Shown piece after piece: positions 9,231 through 21,048 of a DNA stretch of 64,000 nt (positions are counted from its first letter, which is position 1; each line of letters starts with the position of its first letter). The translations under genes and the position numbers were made by a program. The stretch spans positions 21,619,345-21,683,344 of the forward strand of contig OX467089.1 of the NCBI GenBank assembly GCA_950106755.1. The letters run 5' to 3'. The notes beneath the pieces were generated by a model. It ran no database searches and was not told where the DNA came from. It worked only from the letters and a program-made list of their open reading frames with translations. This stretch comes from Climacium dendroides (Eukaryota; Streptophyta; Bryopsida; Hypnales; Climaciaceae).

Positions 9231-11188
9231 ATGAGGCGGACTGTCATGGCTTTCATACTTGCGCTGGTGGGGATGATCTTTCTTTCAATGGACAAGCTGT
9301 CTGCACAAGTTGTGTCCGTGAATTGCACTCTCAACATCTCCTCCATGATCTCCCCCACGGCCTGCACTTACTACGACAAGCAGAATATGGCCAGCGAGAT
9401 GGGCAACTGCCAGCCGTTCCTGGCCAACTTGGTGGCCTCGCCGGATGCGGGCTGTTGCGAGGGGATGAACCAAGTGGGGTCCTACCGCCCGGCCTGCATT
9501 TGCGATGCGACTTTCTACCCGCCCGCCACCGAGAACTTCACAAGAGCTTTGCAGCTGGCGAATTTGTGTGGGATCCGAACCGATCTGTGCTCGCAATGCC
9601 CACAGTTCCTCGTCCAGCGCACGGAGGAGTTCCCTGTTGGTAAGCTTGCTTTGAAAAACACGTGTCAGTGCTTTGAAAAGGCTTTGAAACCGTTTCTGAG
9701 AGAAAGATGTGGGACTTCTGATGAGGTGCAGTCTGGGTTGGGATTTTCTTGAGAATTTTGCACCATTTCTGAAGAGATTTTCTGTGTTGGTTGCCCTAAC
9801 CTGTCTTAGTCTGCTACCGACAGGAGTAGCATTCTTTCTTTGGGTTTTCTTGAGAATTTTGCACCTTTCTGAAACGAGATTTGAAACCGATGGTCGAGGC
9901 GCAGTCTGTCTTGGTTGCCCTAACCTGAATTTCAGTGGTACCGACAGTAGTAGCCGTTTTCTGGCTTCGCATCGTCTTGAGATTTGTGACCAGATTTGGG
10001 GAGAGAGACAGAAATAGCACTCTTTCTTTGGATTCTCTTGAGAATTTTGCATCGTTTCTGAATTGAGACTTGACGCCGATGATCGAGGTGCAGTCGGGAT
10101 TGTTTGCCGTAACCTGAATTTTGAGTGGTACTGACAGTAGGAGCCGTTTTGTGGCTTCGCATCGCCTTAAGAGTTTTTTTCACAGTTGAGGGACACAGTA
10201 GTAGCATTCTTTTTTGGATTCACCTACAGTATTAGTAGCGGATTTTTTGCTTCGCATTGTCTTGAGGTTTTCTGAACAGGTTTCAAGAGAGACAATAGTT
10301 GCCTTAATTCTTTTGCATTGTTTTGAGAAATTTGCTTAATTTCTGAAGGAATATGTGATGTCTGCTGGGTTGGATTCCGTCTTGTTGGTGCTTTTGCCCT
10401 AAACAAACCTTGACTGTCATGGACAATGGTAGCATTATTTCTTTCCGTTGTCTTGAGATTTCGGTGCAATTTCTGAGATGAGATGAAATGAGATGGAGAG
10501 GATTAAAGTGTTCTGTCCGTGAATTAACCCTAAGGTCTCTCTTGACTGGCACTAACAATAGTGGAATTGTTTCATTACATTATCTTGAGAGGTTCAACAT
10601 CCTTAGGTCGGATTTCCTTCCTGTTCGTGAGCTTGTCCTGACCTCTCTGACTGCCGACAGTTGTAGCATTCTTTCTTTGAGATAGGGGTGTCGGAATTCA
10701 AGATCTGGAGATCCTGCGCGTGGCTTAGTACTCTGAGGCAAGATTTTTGGGGTTTAGAATCATGCCGGGCTGGATTTGGAATAATCTAAATTGCCCAGCA
10801 ATTTGGTGACCTTGATTGAATCTGTGGGTGCTTGAAAGCCCTTTTTTTTTTATTGTTCTTGTCGTTATTTGAAATATGGTTGAAAAAACTATGAGCTCAC
10901 GGATTACGCTTTTTGTGTTAAGAGAATTCTGCTCAATTTCTAAAGAGATGGTGAATAATGTGACGTCTGATGCGGTGTAAGTGTCGGTGTTTCCGTGGGG
11001 TAGGTGGAGTGGAGAAGAGATCCAGAGCTGCCAAAGTCGCCGCCATTGTACTGGGAGTGATCCTGTCAGTAGCTCTGGTAGGGGCAGCCATAGCTATCAC
11101 CATCACAGAACTGAAGAAACGGAAACAGGAAAAGGACAAGGACACTCCTGAGGTTTTCGAAGCTCAGCCTCCAGGCGGTGCTTTTTAA
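9231..11188 (+). CDS. Membrane-anchored lipid-transfer-like protein, two exons: join(9231..9639, 11004..11188), 197 aa
   Basis: Predicted secreted-side lipid-binding protein of the plant non-specific LTP / 2S albumin superfamily. Residues 1-25 form a signal peptide (cleavage likely after LSA). The eight-cysteine motif is C45-x14-C60-x14-C75C76-x12-C89-x-C91-x21-C113-x6-C120. C32 and C123 are extra and could pair. N31, N35 and N102 are possible glycosylation sites. The exon 1 donor G^GTAAGC is at 9639/9640 and the acceptor GGGGTAG^GT at 11003/11004; one base from exon 1 plus two from exon 2 make Gly137, so phase matches. Exon 2 adds a transmembrane helix (about 148-170, AAIVLGVILSVALVG core), then a basic tail (TELKKRKQEKDKD) ending PPGGAF. 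A charged tail after the helix argues for type I membrane anchoring, not the GPI anchor common in LTPG proteins. The start has a good context (GAGACCATGA). The joined model is inferred from splice signals and phase; no transcript was seen. Confidence 0.82.
9640..11003 (+). repeat. Intron of the lipid-transfer gene, made of degenerate tandem repeats
   Basis: Between about 9745 and 10600 the intron repeats a theme of roughly 60-130 bases: TCTTGAGAATTTTGCA followed by TTTCTGA, then GGTTGCCCTAACCTG and CGACAGTAGTAGC, then CATTCTTTCTTTG. The TCTTGAG motif recurs near 9747, 9846, 9973, 10037, 10258, 10452 and 10583. The units appear to have expanded in situ and drifted. The last ~400 bases before the acceptor do not show the pattern. 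Confidence 0.75.
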
Positions 11189-11830
11189 AAGCAGCAGTCA
11201 TCTGAAAATTCTGGTGAGAGACCGTCAGCTATTATATTCTAGAAGCATCACAAGAAGGCATGAAGTCTTTTATTTATTTTTGGGCGAAAATGAAAGTATT
11301 TTCATTGCAAAACATGGAGTGCTACAAGAGCCAGTACAGTATAGGAGTATGCATATACCCCAAGGGTGCTTTCATTTTGTGACGAAGTTCATTTCGGGTA
11401 ACAAGGTAGCTGTTACCCTGAGTTTTGAGGTGGTCTCAATAAGAGTCATGCTTCAAGAATTGTTGAACGTGTGGCTGAAGATGAGCTCACAGTAATTGGG
11501 CTTCCGGAGAGTTCATTGTCCTTTTTTTCTTATCTCAAATGAAACCAAGCCAATGCAGGGATAATGGTTTGTGTAGGTTAACTGGTTTATGTACATATCA
11601 TTTTGGTGTTTTGTATGTAATCTTGGCACATGCTTTAGTAGAAATTCTGTCTAGGAGACAGTGCAGAACATTTTCACTCCTGACACTAAAATTGTGCATG
11701 TGAAGCTCTGGGATCAATTGCCAGGAACTCATGACTTGAGCTTCTTACAGATCTTCAAGTGCTCGTCGAGAACTGAGTTTGATCAGATCATTATTTGCTG
11801 TCATGTCAGACGTGTAAGAATTCTGCCTAG
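11189..11830 (+). other. 3' flank / probable 3' UTR of the lipid-transfer gene
   Basis: No canonical AATAAA is visible in this stretch. A TGTA/TTGT-rich segment near 11565-11620 (GGTTTGTGTAGG, TTATGTACAT, TTTTGTATGTAATC) resembles a plant far-upstream polyadenylation element. A 105-codon open frame at 11178-11495 overlaps the gene end and has no recognisable features. Confidence 0.4.
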
Positions 11831-11976
11831 TTCAGTCATCCTGCAACATATAGTATTGTACAGTCGGGCACTATAAACTTCTGAACAAATTTCGCAGTGA
11901 GACTTCAGTCATCCTGCAACATATAGTATTGTACAGTCGGGCACTATAAACCTGTGAACAAATTTCGCAGTGAGGC
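11831..11976 (+). repeat. 73-bp tandem duplication
   Basis: Two copies, starting at 11831 and 11904, of a unit beginning TTCAGTCATCCTGCAACATA and ending TTCGCAGTGAG. They differ at only a few positions, so the duplication is fairly recent. Confidence 0.9.
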
Positions 11977-12204
11977 TTCAGCAGACAGTGCACCAACTTC
12001 AGGAAGGTGTAGTTTCCTCAAAAATAGTTCGATTTTAAAACCACAAATTGCATTGGAATCATATAAAAGAGTACTACATAACTATACAGAAATTTATAAG
12101 TGAATTTACAAGTGATGAAAAAGTGTAGATGCTCTTTACAAACTACCTATCATCTTGTACTTCTTCCCTTAGTTGAAATGATTGTCTATATCTGCGTGGG
12201 CATA

Positions 12205-13010
12205 TTAGCAATGAAGTCTTATAATCGGTCCATGGATCTCATCCCAAACTATTTGAATTGTGTGTATCATTTCTTCTTTGTTCTTAAGTTTGTTGTGGTG
12301 GCGCAACAAATCTTTCAATGTCTTCCATAGGTTCTCAATGGGATTTAGATTTGGTGAATTTGTGAGCCAATTTAGTTTTTGTATATCATGAGTTTCTTTC
12401 CACTACTTTTGGAAGTTGTCACAACGCACTGAAGCATTGTCTTCCATAAGTATGAGCTATTGTGGGTTCTTATGCATGAAACAAAATCACTTAAAATATC
12501 TTCGTAGACAGTGCGAACAAAATTTGTTGTCATTCTCTTCCCTTCTAGCATTATCACTATAGGACTCTTGTCATAACCAGTGAAAGCCCTTTAAACCATA
12601 ACAGATGATCGGACTTAAAAGTTGGTGCAAGGCAATGAGAAGCATATGCTTCATGAAGCTTCCACCAAATTCAAATTTGGCGAAAGGTTTTCCCAAGTTC
12701 AAATGACAATTCATCAGTCCAAATTACATTTTTTCAATCTAATTCCGTTCATTTTTTATACTTTTTAACAAATGCAAATCTCTTGGCTCGCTATTCAATA
12801 TTCAAATATGACTTTTTACATGCAATTTTGTTTCCAAAGTCCATGTTACAGACATATATTTGGATAGTATTACAATGAAGTTGAAAGCTCTCAGCAAGGC
12901 AAATGAGAGTTTGTTTCTGGTCTTAATTGACCAGACGACCCAGATCTCGTTGTGAAAACGCAGACAACTTTAGAGGTCGGCCGCTTGGTTTTTTAGTTTC
13001 TAAACATTTA
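12205..13010 (-). pseudogene. Tc1-type (DD34E) transposase pseudogene
   Basis: Read on the minus strand, the pieces appear in Tc1-family order: SGRPLKLSAFSQRD (helix-turn-helix linker, near 12990-12940), VIWTDELSFELGK (first catalytic Asp, 12712-12714) and HCLAPTFKS. Next come SPIVIMLEGKRMTTNF and LILMEDNASVRC (second Asp, 12439-12441), then LNWLTNSPNLNPIENLWK (Glu, 12334-12336). Exactly 34 codons separate the second Asp from the Glu. The reading is interrupted by several stops (one TAG between Asp and Glu) and at least two frameshifts; a stop lies at 12205-12207. I did not find convincing inverted termini. The family cuts and pastes DNA at TA sites; this copy is dead. Confidence 0.85.
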
Positions 13011-14879
13011 GACTTTTTCATTTTGTGAGAATAGTGGAAATGGTGGATCATGGCATTTGCAAAATTTGAGCTATGTTTTTACATTTGAGTCCATTTTGGC
13101 ACATGCATATTATGAGACTTCTTTCTTCATTGCTTAAAGTTCGTATCTACATTGTTGAGTTTTTAAAATTTCCTGAATGAACAAATATTGCTATTAGATT
13201 AGAAGTAAATTGTGTGAATTGAAATGCTAATCCACTGAAAAGAAGGAGTGTTTAAAGTCATGAGAAACTTATACACAAAATGTATTTGAAAATCAACCCA
13301 TACAAGATACAATCCAACAAACAACATGTAGAAACGCAATTGCAGTTGCAGTAGCTTCGTAAGCAAGGACGGGACGAGATGAGACATAAACCCATAAGAA
13401 TTGGCGCTTTTGCCCAAATCAACCTTCGTCTAGCAAAGTATAAGCCCCCCCAAATCGAATTGAAAAACAAAACACAACTGATCCGATAAAGGAAGAGTGC
13501 GCCGCGGTGTGCAAGAAGAAGGCACAACGATGTCAAGGGAGAATGCCATCATGGAAACATTGGAAATAAGAAATTGACATGTATATGCACTTGAGGGAGG
13601 AGCAATAGAGTGAGCGGAAGCAAAATTTGGCCATCTCCAAGTCAACTAGCACAATGCATTATGGAATTGCGACCAAATATAAAGATTGCTTCTCAGGCTT
13701 GGCGGCTTCAACTGCTGCCAACCAAAGTACTAAATGTGGGGATGATAGTTTAAGCTAATTAAAAAGACATACTTAGAACAAGAAGAGGGATGCCTCCACA
13801 AATTTTCACAACTAAATTTGTCACCCAGCACAAGCAAAGGACGTCAAAAGGTAGATTATCCACAACATGGTCACAATCGCCATGCAAAAAATTTGTAAGT
13901 TTATGGTACCTGACTATACAGTGGGGTAAAGCTGAATTACAAATTCTTCAGTCAATTTTCACTAGAAAGTTCAGCAACTTTAAAAAGCTCTAGTGTGCTA
14001 AAAAATGAATTGATTTTGAAACTGCAAATTGCATTGTAATTGTAATGAAGTGCACTTCAACTTCATACCAAGTGAAAAATGAATAATTAAAATTATACAA
14101 TAATTTGGATTCCTTTCATACACTATCTACCATTTCATAGAGAACCTTTGGAGGATAGTCAAAGATTTTTTGCATTTGGATGAAGAACAAGCACGAAATC
14201 ATACAAGCAATTCAAGTGGTATGGGAAAAAGTACTTCTAAAGTAATTCTGAAGGTAAATTTATTATATGTATCATTGAATATAAATTGTAATGTTTACAG
14301 ATGTTGGCAATATTAAATAGTACATAGTGTATAGGAAACATGAAACTCTTTGTATGATTTACAATTATATATGTGTATTTGTAATGATGATAAAGTAGAC
14401 TTTAGTGTGATTCCAATGCAATTCAAAACTTAAAATTCTATTAATTAATGAGTGCACATGGACCTCCTAAAGTTCTCATAATCTCAAGAGGATCTAAAAA
14501 TTCATAAATGAATTGTTCCCCATTGTATAGTAACTTATGACGTTTAAAAGCATCCATTTGACCCTCGAGTGTCCAATGTATGTTTACTAAAATCCAAACC
14601 TTTCACTCATTCCAATCAAACTATCACCTAAAAAGAGTTCTGCAGAAACTAGTCAAACAACAAAATCTTTCAATTTTGAGAGGCTAGAATTGAAGCATTG
14701 TGCATACATGGGTTAAGAGTTGAAAATTATTTTGGAAGGTTAAACTTCTTCAAATGTTTTTTAGTAAATTTTCTTTGAAAAAACTGATGGAATTTGGCAT
14801 ATAATCCAAGTTATTTCATGTTTTTCATAGCTTTGTGGAATTAGTTATGAATTCTTGAAGTTGATAGGCAGTGATCATT
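13011..14879. other. Intergenic, no gene recognised
   Basis: A more GC-rich patch at about 13370-13730 has overlapping open frames on the minus strand that match nothing I know. Short diverged copies of a GATTTTRAAACYRCAAATTGC motif lie near 12030 and 14005. About 14690-14880 resembles 59790-59960 in direct orientation (shared AGTAAATTTTCTTTGA and CCAAGTTRTTTCAT), so it is part of a dispersed repeat. Confidence 0.45.
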
Positions 14880-15850
14880 GAAAGCATCTACCTCCTAAAA
14901 TGTACACCATTTTGTGCATTGTCAGTGCAATGAGAAAGAAAAATGTAGAAATAGTGTATAATCGGGTACTAAAAGCTTACAAACTGCCATTTGGAGTCAT
15001 TCAAAGATTTATACATAATATAGAATAAAAGTAGCTTTTTTGTTTTGCATAATTATCACTCAATTCTTACCCAATTTCAATCAAGTATACCAAATTTCAC
15101 TCTCAAAATAGCAAAATTCCATTTTTGGTAAATTTTTAAAGTCTGATTTTGCACAATATTTTATTGAATGAAATTAGTGATGAAATTTTAAATTTGATTG
15201 CATGGATACATAGGAAACATCCATAAGCACATCTTTCATATTGAAAACATCCCCTTAAGCAACAAAAATATGATCAATGAAGAGTCCAATCAAAAATGTT
15301 GTATGACCAAACTTTGAAGAAATAGTTATCTCTATATTTAAACTTGATTTTGGCAAAGTAATTACACCATCATGCTTAAAGACACAAAATTAGGTACCAT
15401 GCGAGGTGCAAATAGAAAAATCTAATTACAATAAAGAGACATCTATTTTACAAAATTTGGATGTAGTCACCCCAACATTGAAATCTCTATACATAGGTTT
15501 TTGAGGCTTTCTTGAAGATGCTTGTTAAAAGGAAATATGTGCATATAGATGTTTCCTACATATCTATGCAATCAAATTTTAAAAATTCATCACCAATGAT
15601 TTTCAATCAATGATAATGTAAAATCATGAACTTTAAATGAAACAATTCACTAAAAATGGAGTTTTGGAATTTTTGAAACTGAAATTTGGATACGCTTGAT
15701 TGGAATTGCATAAAGATGTAATGATGATTATTCTTATGAAAAAAATGCCAATTATAATCCTCATTGTACAAAAAAAATTGAATGGCTCCAGAAGGCAATT
15801 TGTAAGCTTTCGGTACCCAACTGTACAATTGAGGAGGTGGATGCTTTTAT
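14880..15850. mobile_element. Foldback element with ~300-350-bp diverged inverted arms
   Basis: The left arm (about 14880-15255) and right arm (about 15500-15850) are inverted relatives. Matching blocks include GAAAGCATCTACCTCCT versus AGGAGGTGGATGCTTT at the outer ends, AAGCTTACAAACTGCC versus GGCAATTTGTAAGCTT, and AATTTGATTGCAT versus ATGCAATCAAATTT nearer the middle. The left arm has ~50 extra bases near its end. There is no coding sequence. This is the layout of a long-arm MITE or foldback transposon; the superfamily is unknown. Confidence 0.72.
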
Positions 15851-16246
15851 CCTACCTTACATGTTAAAAAATGACATTCTATCCTTTTTTAGTGTAATTC
15901 CATTGCCTTAGGAGACAAATGGGGTATGTAAGAAATTGGTTGGTTTAGGGTTTAGAATTTAGAGTTCTTCTTAGATTCAATTTCTTCCTAATGGGTCTCA
16001 TCCCATTTTAAGTGCAAGTTGAGTCCTAAAGTTGGTGAAGCAAGGATTTTTTAAATCATTTTTCAAAATATATGTGTAACATGTTTTTTTTGTGAGAGAT
16101 TGTACTTTAGAACAATCAAAATGGAAAGGAAAAAAACTTTACAATGCATGTTTATAGCTATATACGTATTTAGAGAGGACAAATTAGGTCAGTCATTTTC
16201 CAAAAATTTAGGCACCTCTTTCATTGTTTATTTTCTAACCAAGTAG
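15851..16246. other. Spacer left of the giant palindrome
   Basis: AT-rich sequence between the foldback element and arm A. I see no gene. Sequence just left of 16247 has no visible counterpart outside arm B. Confidence 0.4.
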
Positions 16247-17443
16247 TAAAGAAGCTATGATAACGTTGTACTAATTGTAAAAAAGTTAAACTATAGTAGG
16301 CTCAAATATTGTATTGTATCCGTTTCTTCAACAATCAAATGTTTTAGTAGCACTAACTCTAAGGTAACTACACCTAAAATCAACACCTTCCTAAACTGAC
16401 ATCTACAAAATCTTGCCTAAATTATATTCTCACTAATCATGAATAGTATATCAAATTTGAAAATATTAACTTTGGCATTTTGAAAATTCATAGTTTATTC
16501 ATATAATGTTCAAAAAATGCATTTTTAGAATTTCTTTTTTCTTACCAACAAGATCCATAAAATTTATTCAATGTAATAATAGAACCATGCCAAATTACAT
16601 GTTTTGTTGGTTTTAGGTGTATTTATTACATAGGTGACACCAATTGTTTATTTATACTATTAATACAATCAATGTGGTTTAATTTTTATTTTAATTGGAG
16701 TGATGAAGTTATGCATATCAAAGAATGTGGTGTGTGGATGAATAAACCTTGTTCATCCATATACATGTAAATTCTTTCCAAATGTCGATATGTCATCTTA
16801 CTTCACGGGGATTGAATGATTTTTTTCTGTCTTATTCAATTCAAAATGAAGAACATTTGATAGCTCATTCTTTTCTTTCAAAATATCAAGTTTGCATATT
16901 ATTATTGTCTATGAAACTTAAACTCTTAATGGCGATATAGAGATTAAATTGTATAGAAAGCATGTTTGAAGATTTATCTTAAACCAAAAGATTATAAAAA
17001 AAATCAATTGATATCTTTGTGTTTTGAATAGATTGAAAAGATGATTTGTTTCTATACTAGGATTTCAATGTTCCTCATATTAAAGGAGGTAATTCAATTA
17101 TTGCATCCTATACTATTAACCCTTAAGGTTTTTCATTGATCAAAATGGGTTTTGTATTTTGGGGTAGGCAATATAAAAACAAATTCTTTATCATATTTTT
17201 TGAACTTCTATATAATGTGGGATTTTCTTTCGCCTTTTTCACTAGACAATTTGCAAAAGAATTAATTTTGTTTAGAAAAATAAGTTGTTTTTTTAATTTC
17301 CTAAAACTTTTGGATAGCTAAAAAGAATATTACTAACCTCCAAAGGACTGAATGGTCATCGAACAAGCAATTGAAAATTTAGCCATGTTCCTACAATGTC
17401 AATTTTTAATGAATCTTTTGGAAATTGACACATGGTGTTGACA

Positions 17444-18678
17444 CACTATAAGAAATCCATGTTTTTGGCTATGTTTTATCACTAATATGCAATGTCCGAT
17501 AAAACATGAAGATGTCAAAGGACATTTAGTCTCACAAGGTAGATTTTTGTGGACATTGCAGAGTACATTGGCACGTCACTATAAATCCAAGTTGATGTTA
17601 TCATTGATGTTCATGTTTTATTTGACATGATTGAAGACATACAACATAGACTACAACGTCAATAAGTAGATCCATTTTGACAATGGATAAGTTAATAAAA
17701 ATGATTATGGTCTATGGTAAAACATTGACCACATGTGAAAAATTTAGGGAAAGGATAGCCACAAGGCATGCTTTGCGAAAAAGGAAAATAGATGGATATG
17801 TTTCATGGATGAAAAGAAATGGTCTTTATACAAGTAGGGTAGTAGAAAGTGATACAACCCAAATGGGATATGTAAAGCAAGAATTGTCTTCAATTGTCTA
17901 ATACAACATGATCGAAATGTTTGAAACAACATGATCCAGATGTTTGAAACAATATTGAGATGTCTAAAACAACATTAAGATAATATACAATAGCCAAGTT
18001 TCTATATTTTAGTTATTCCATATTTTTGTATCACTATGGATAAAGAGTGGATATAAATATAACCTCTCTATTCTTCATTCTCACTAACTTTCAATGAAGG
18101 AATGCCTTCATTTTGCCATAAAAAATTCTCTTGATGGTAGATGGTAAGTTTTCCTAAATTCATATTGAATTCAACAATTTTATTTGTTTATTTTATTTTC
18201 TAATTTATTTAATTTAAATAATAATTTGTTGTTGATTTTATCTCATAGATAGGATATGTACCAATTGATGTCTCAAAAAACATCTACATTGACATCTCAA
18301 AAATCCTAAACCAAAACCAATTGTCACATTACCAAAACCAATTATTCCATTAGAAATCAGCAGGGTCCAAGTCAAAACCCACGTCACTCATTTGATGGAT
18401 GAAAGAATATTTCACATGGCATTGCCTGCCCATGTCGTGCTTATGTGGCGGTGACTTGTCCAAGATGTGGTGCATTTTGGAGCACTTCAAAGTCTACATT
18501 TTCTATGATCTTAGAAAAAATAAACCTAAATCTTGCATGTTTCTTGTGATTTTTGCATGTTTCTTACTTGTCAATTATAATGGATTTTAGGAGATATTGT
18601 AGTTGACATCCGGCCTTTCACACTAAACATGCTCTCACATTTTTTCAAACATCTAAAAAAACTTGTGCTCTTATAGTA
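17444..18678 (+). mobile_element. Non-autonomous CACTA derivative in arm A
   Basis: It starts CACTATAAGAAATCCATG at 17444 and probably ends at a degenerate CTCTTATAGTA near 18678. Interior motifs (GATGTCTC, GACATCTC, AAAACATCT) repeat towards both ends. A segment near 17640-18060 is clearly related, in reverse orientation, to 46990-47430 in the larger CACTA element, and to arm B. No transposase is present. The right end and target duplication are uncertain. Confidence 0.7.
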
Positions 18679-19354
18679 AAATGTATCCTCTCGTCAAGAA
18701 TATTCTTTTTTGGATTGGATGCTTAAATCAAAAGTTATATTTCTTGATGTAGTTCAACCATCTTCGATAATCAAGGAAACTTTTGCTAAATTTTCCATCT
18801 ACTTTTGAAATCTAGTGGGTATTTAATTTATATAATATATGATGCAACCGTAAAAAAAATATGTGTAGTACAAAAAATCTCAATATAGGAAGAGTTGAAG
18901 TTTGCTAACCATGTTAGATAGGGTTGGGAAAAAACTTTTTCTTTTAACTTCAAACACTATAATCTTCAATCTACATGGTCAAAGTTTTCCAAAAAAATTT
19001 AAACATTCCTATGGTAGTCTAGTACAAATTTGTGCAATTGAACTTAAAAAAAAATTCATTTTTATTTTTTTCTCAATAATCTAAAATGTAGTAGTTTTCA
19101 ACAATTTATTCCAAAAATGTGCTTCAATCCTTTGGGGAATAAAAAACTAAAAAAACATTCTTATAGAATAAATCTATATCTTTAAAGAAAATCTTATTCA
19201 TTCTACTTTAATAAATTAGGTAGAAGATATGAATAATATTTTGGGGGGGAGGTCATGAAATGTACACCAAAAAATAACTACGAGGTTTCTTTTATAATTC
19301 AATTTTCATAATTTCAAAAAAGAAGAAGTAAATAGGGCTTAAATAGTTAGAAAG

Positions 19355-19641
19355 CATTAGATGGGATTTGAGGCCTTTAGAAGGCCGTGAGTTATCATGG
19401 CAGGGAACGCACTGCAACAACGATAGAGTAGTGACAGCGTAGCAGGTTGATGTGGTCGAGACGCGGCCACGTCATTTTTGGAAAAAAAAAATTAAAAAAA
19501 ATTTTCAACATTTTTTTGCATTCTAAGAACTATTTTTTTTTTCAAATTTCGCCTGATTGCTGGCCGTTCCCTCATTGCGGGGGGAACAATGAGGGAACAG
19601 GCCTAAAACAGCCCTTTGCAGGCCTCAAATTCCATCTAATG
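19355..19641. mobile_element. 287-bp MITE with ~20-bp inverted termini, only in arm A
   Basis: The ends are CATTAGATGGGATTTGAGGC and GCCTCAAATTCCATCTAATG, an almost perfect inverted pair. Arm B runs uninterrupted through the matching site (AAATAGTTAGATAG/TTTTTTACAAC on its complement, near 33868), so this is an insertion in A or a clean loss in B. The interior is more GC-rich than its surroundings and has A/T runs. No clear target duplication longer than a base or two is visible, so the superfamily is open. Confidence 0.8.
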
Positions 19642-20739
19642 GTTTTCTACAACATTTTCACAATTGGAAATGACGTGTTTAAATTCCACAACATCTTTTA
19701 GTATTTGTATACATATTAGCAATTTAGATTTTTCTATAATCTTATAGATCTTTTGAAGTAACAATAATTTAAAAGATAAAAATGAGGTTCTTTTTTCTTG
19801 AATTTTTTTTAGATTATCAAGTCAATTTTCTAAACTAATATAAAATTTCTTAAATAGAAATAGAAAATAGTCTTTTTGTCAAAAGTTTTAAAGTTGAAAC
19901 TTCACCTCTTAAAGTGATTGAAAAAAAATTATTAAATATTTTTTACATTATGTTTTTGGAGATGCTAAACAAGTAGGCTCTAAAAATTGGTAGAGAATCT
20001 AGACATTCAAATTAGATACTGGGTTTTATAATTAGAGTTGCAAAAGATACCACATATTTGAGTACTTCACCTTGTTTTCATTATGTATTGTTTTGTGGTA
20101 GTTTACTCAAAAACATCTAAAGAATTTTACAGGTGGTGATTGCAAAACACCTATTGATTTTGTTGTATTTTGAAATAAACTCATGATTTTTTTGAAGTAC
20201 TTTAAAATTAGAATTTTTTTAAATTGAAAAAAATTGATAATGTATGCATCTTTAAGATAAAGGTCACCACCAAAAGATAAGCATGGAATATTTTTTAAAT
20301 AGGAGAATTAGAAAAGAGCCACATTTCTAAAAAATAGATACTTTGATGTTTTAATCAGTTAAAAATATAAATAAATAAATAAATAAGATAAAAATTGACC
20401 ATTTGTAACAATTCTATGGATATGGTCATTCACTAAAAAATCCACCCAAATAATATTTTATATGTTTTGAAATAAATTTATAAAAAAGTTTTTGTAACCA
20501 AACCACATACACTTAATTAGTTTTAGAATTCCTTTTTATTGTAGTTGCAAGTCTACTAGAAGACATCCCCTTCAGTTTTTAGGTTTAAATTTGATTTTTT
20601 GGGTACTAGATAGTACTAAAATCCCCCAAATTAGTAAATGTGACACAAAATTGAGGGATATTTTGGACAATAATTTTTTTTTAAATTGACAACAAAATAG
20701 AGAAACGTGTATAATGGTTGTGAGTACCTTATCTATATA

Positions 20740-21048
20740 GGGAATTTTATTAAAATGGCGATATTCCATGAGCCATTTTCATAGTGTGCCATTCCCACAA
20801 TTTAGACTGGGCGGTCTGAAATCTATCAGTGTCCTAGATTTGTGAACTCTACACCACTATTAGATGTGTTAAATCTAGGAAAGATGTAGATTTCAGATTG
20901 GTTGGTTTAGAAAATCTACATATTTTCTAGATGTCAGATATCTAATAATGGTATAGATTTCAAAAATCTAGGATGCTAATAGAGTTTAGACCACTCGGTT
21001 TGAATTGTGGGAATGCAATCACAGACTGCCATTTTAGTGAGATTTCCC
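20740..21048. mobile_element. 309-bp Mutator-like MITE, only in arm A
   Basis: Inverted ends GGGAATTTTATTAAAATGGC and GCCATTTTAGTGAGATTTCCC continue as imperfect arms of about 100 bases (GCATTCCCACAATT, CTAGATTT). The flanks ATCTATATA (left) and ATCTATGAA (right) agree at seven of nine positions, as expected for an aged 9-bp target duplication. Long termini plus a 9-bp duplication suggest a Mutator-type MITE. Confidence 0.75.

Noticed and set aside
9285..10052. 255-codon minus-strand frame over the lipid-transfer gene
   Set aside because: It is a shadow of the plus-strand exon and its repeat-derived intron; the plus-strand model explains the signal peptide, cysteine spacing and splicing.
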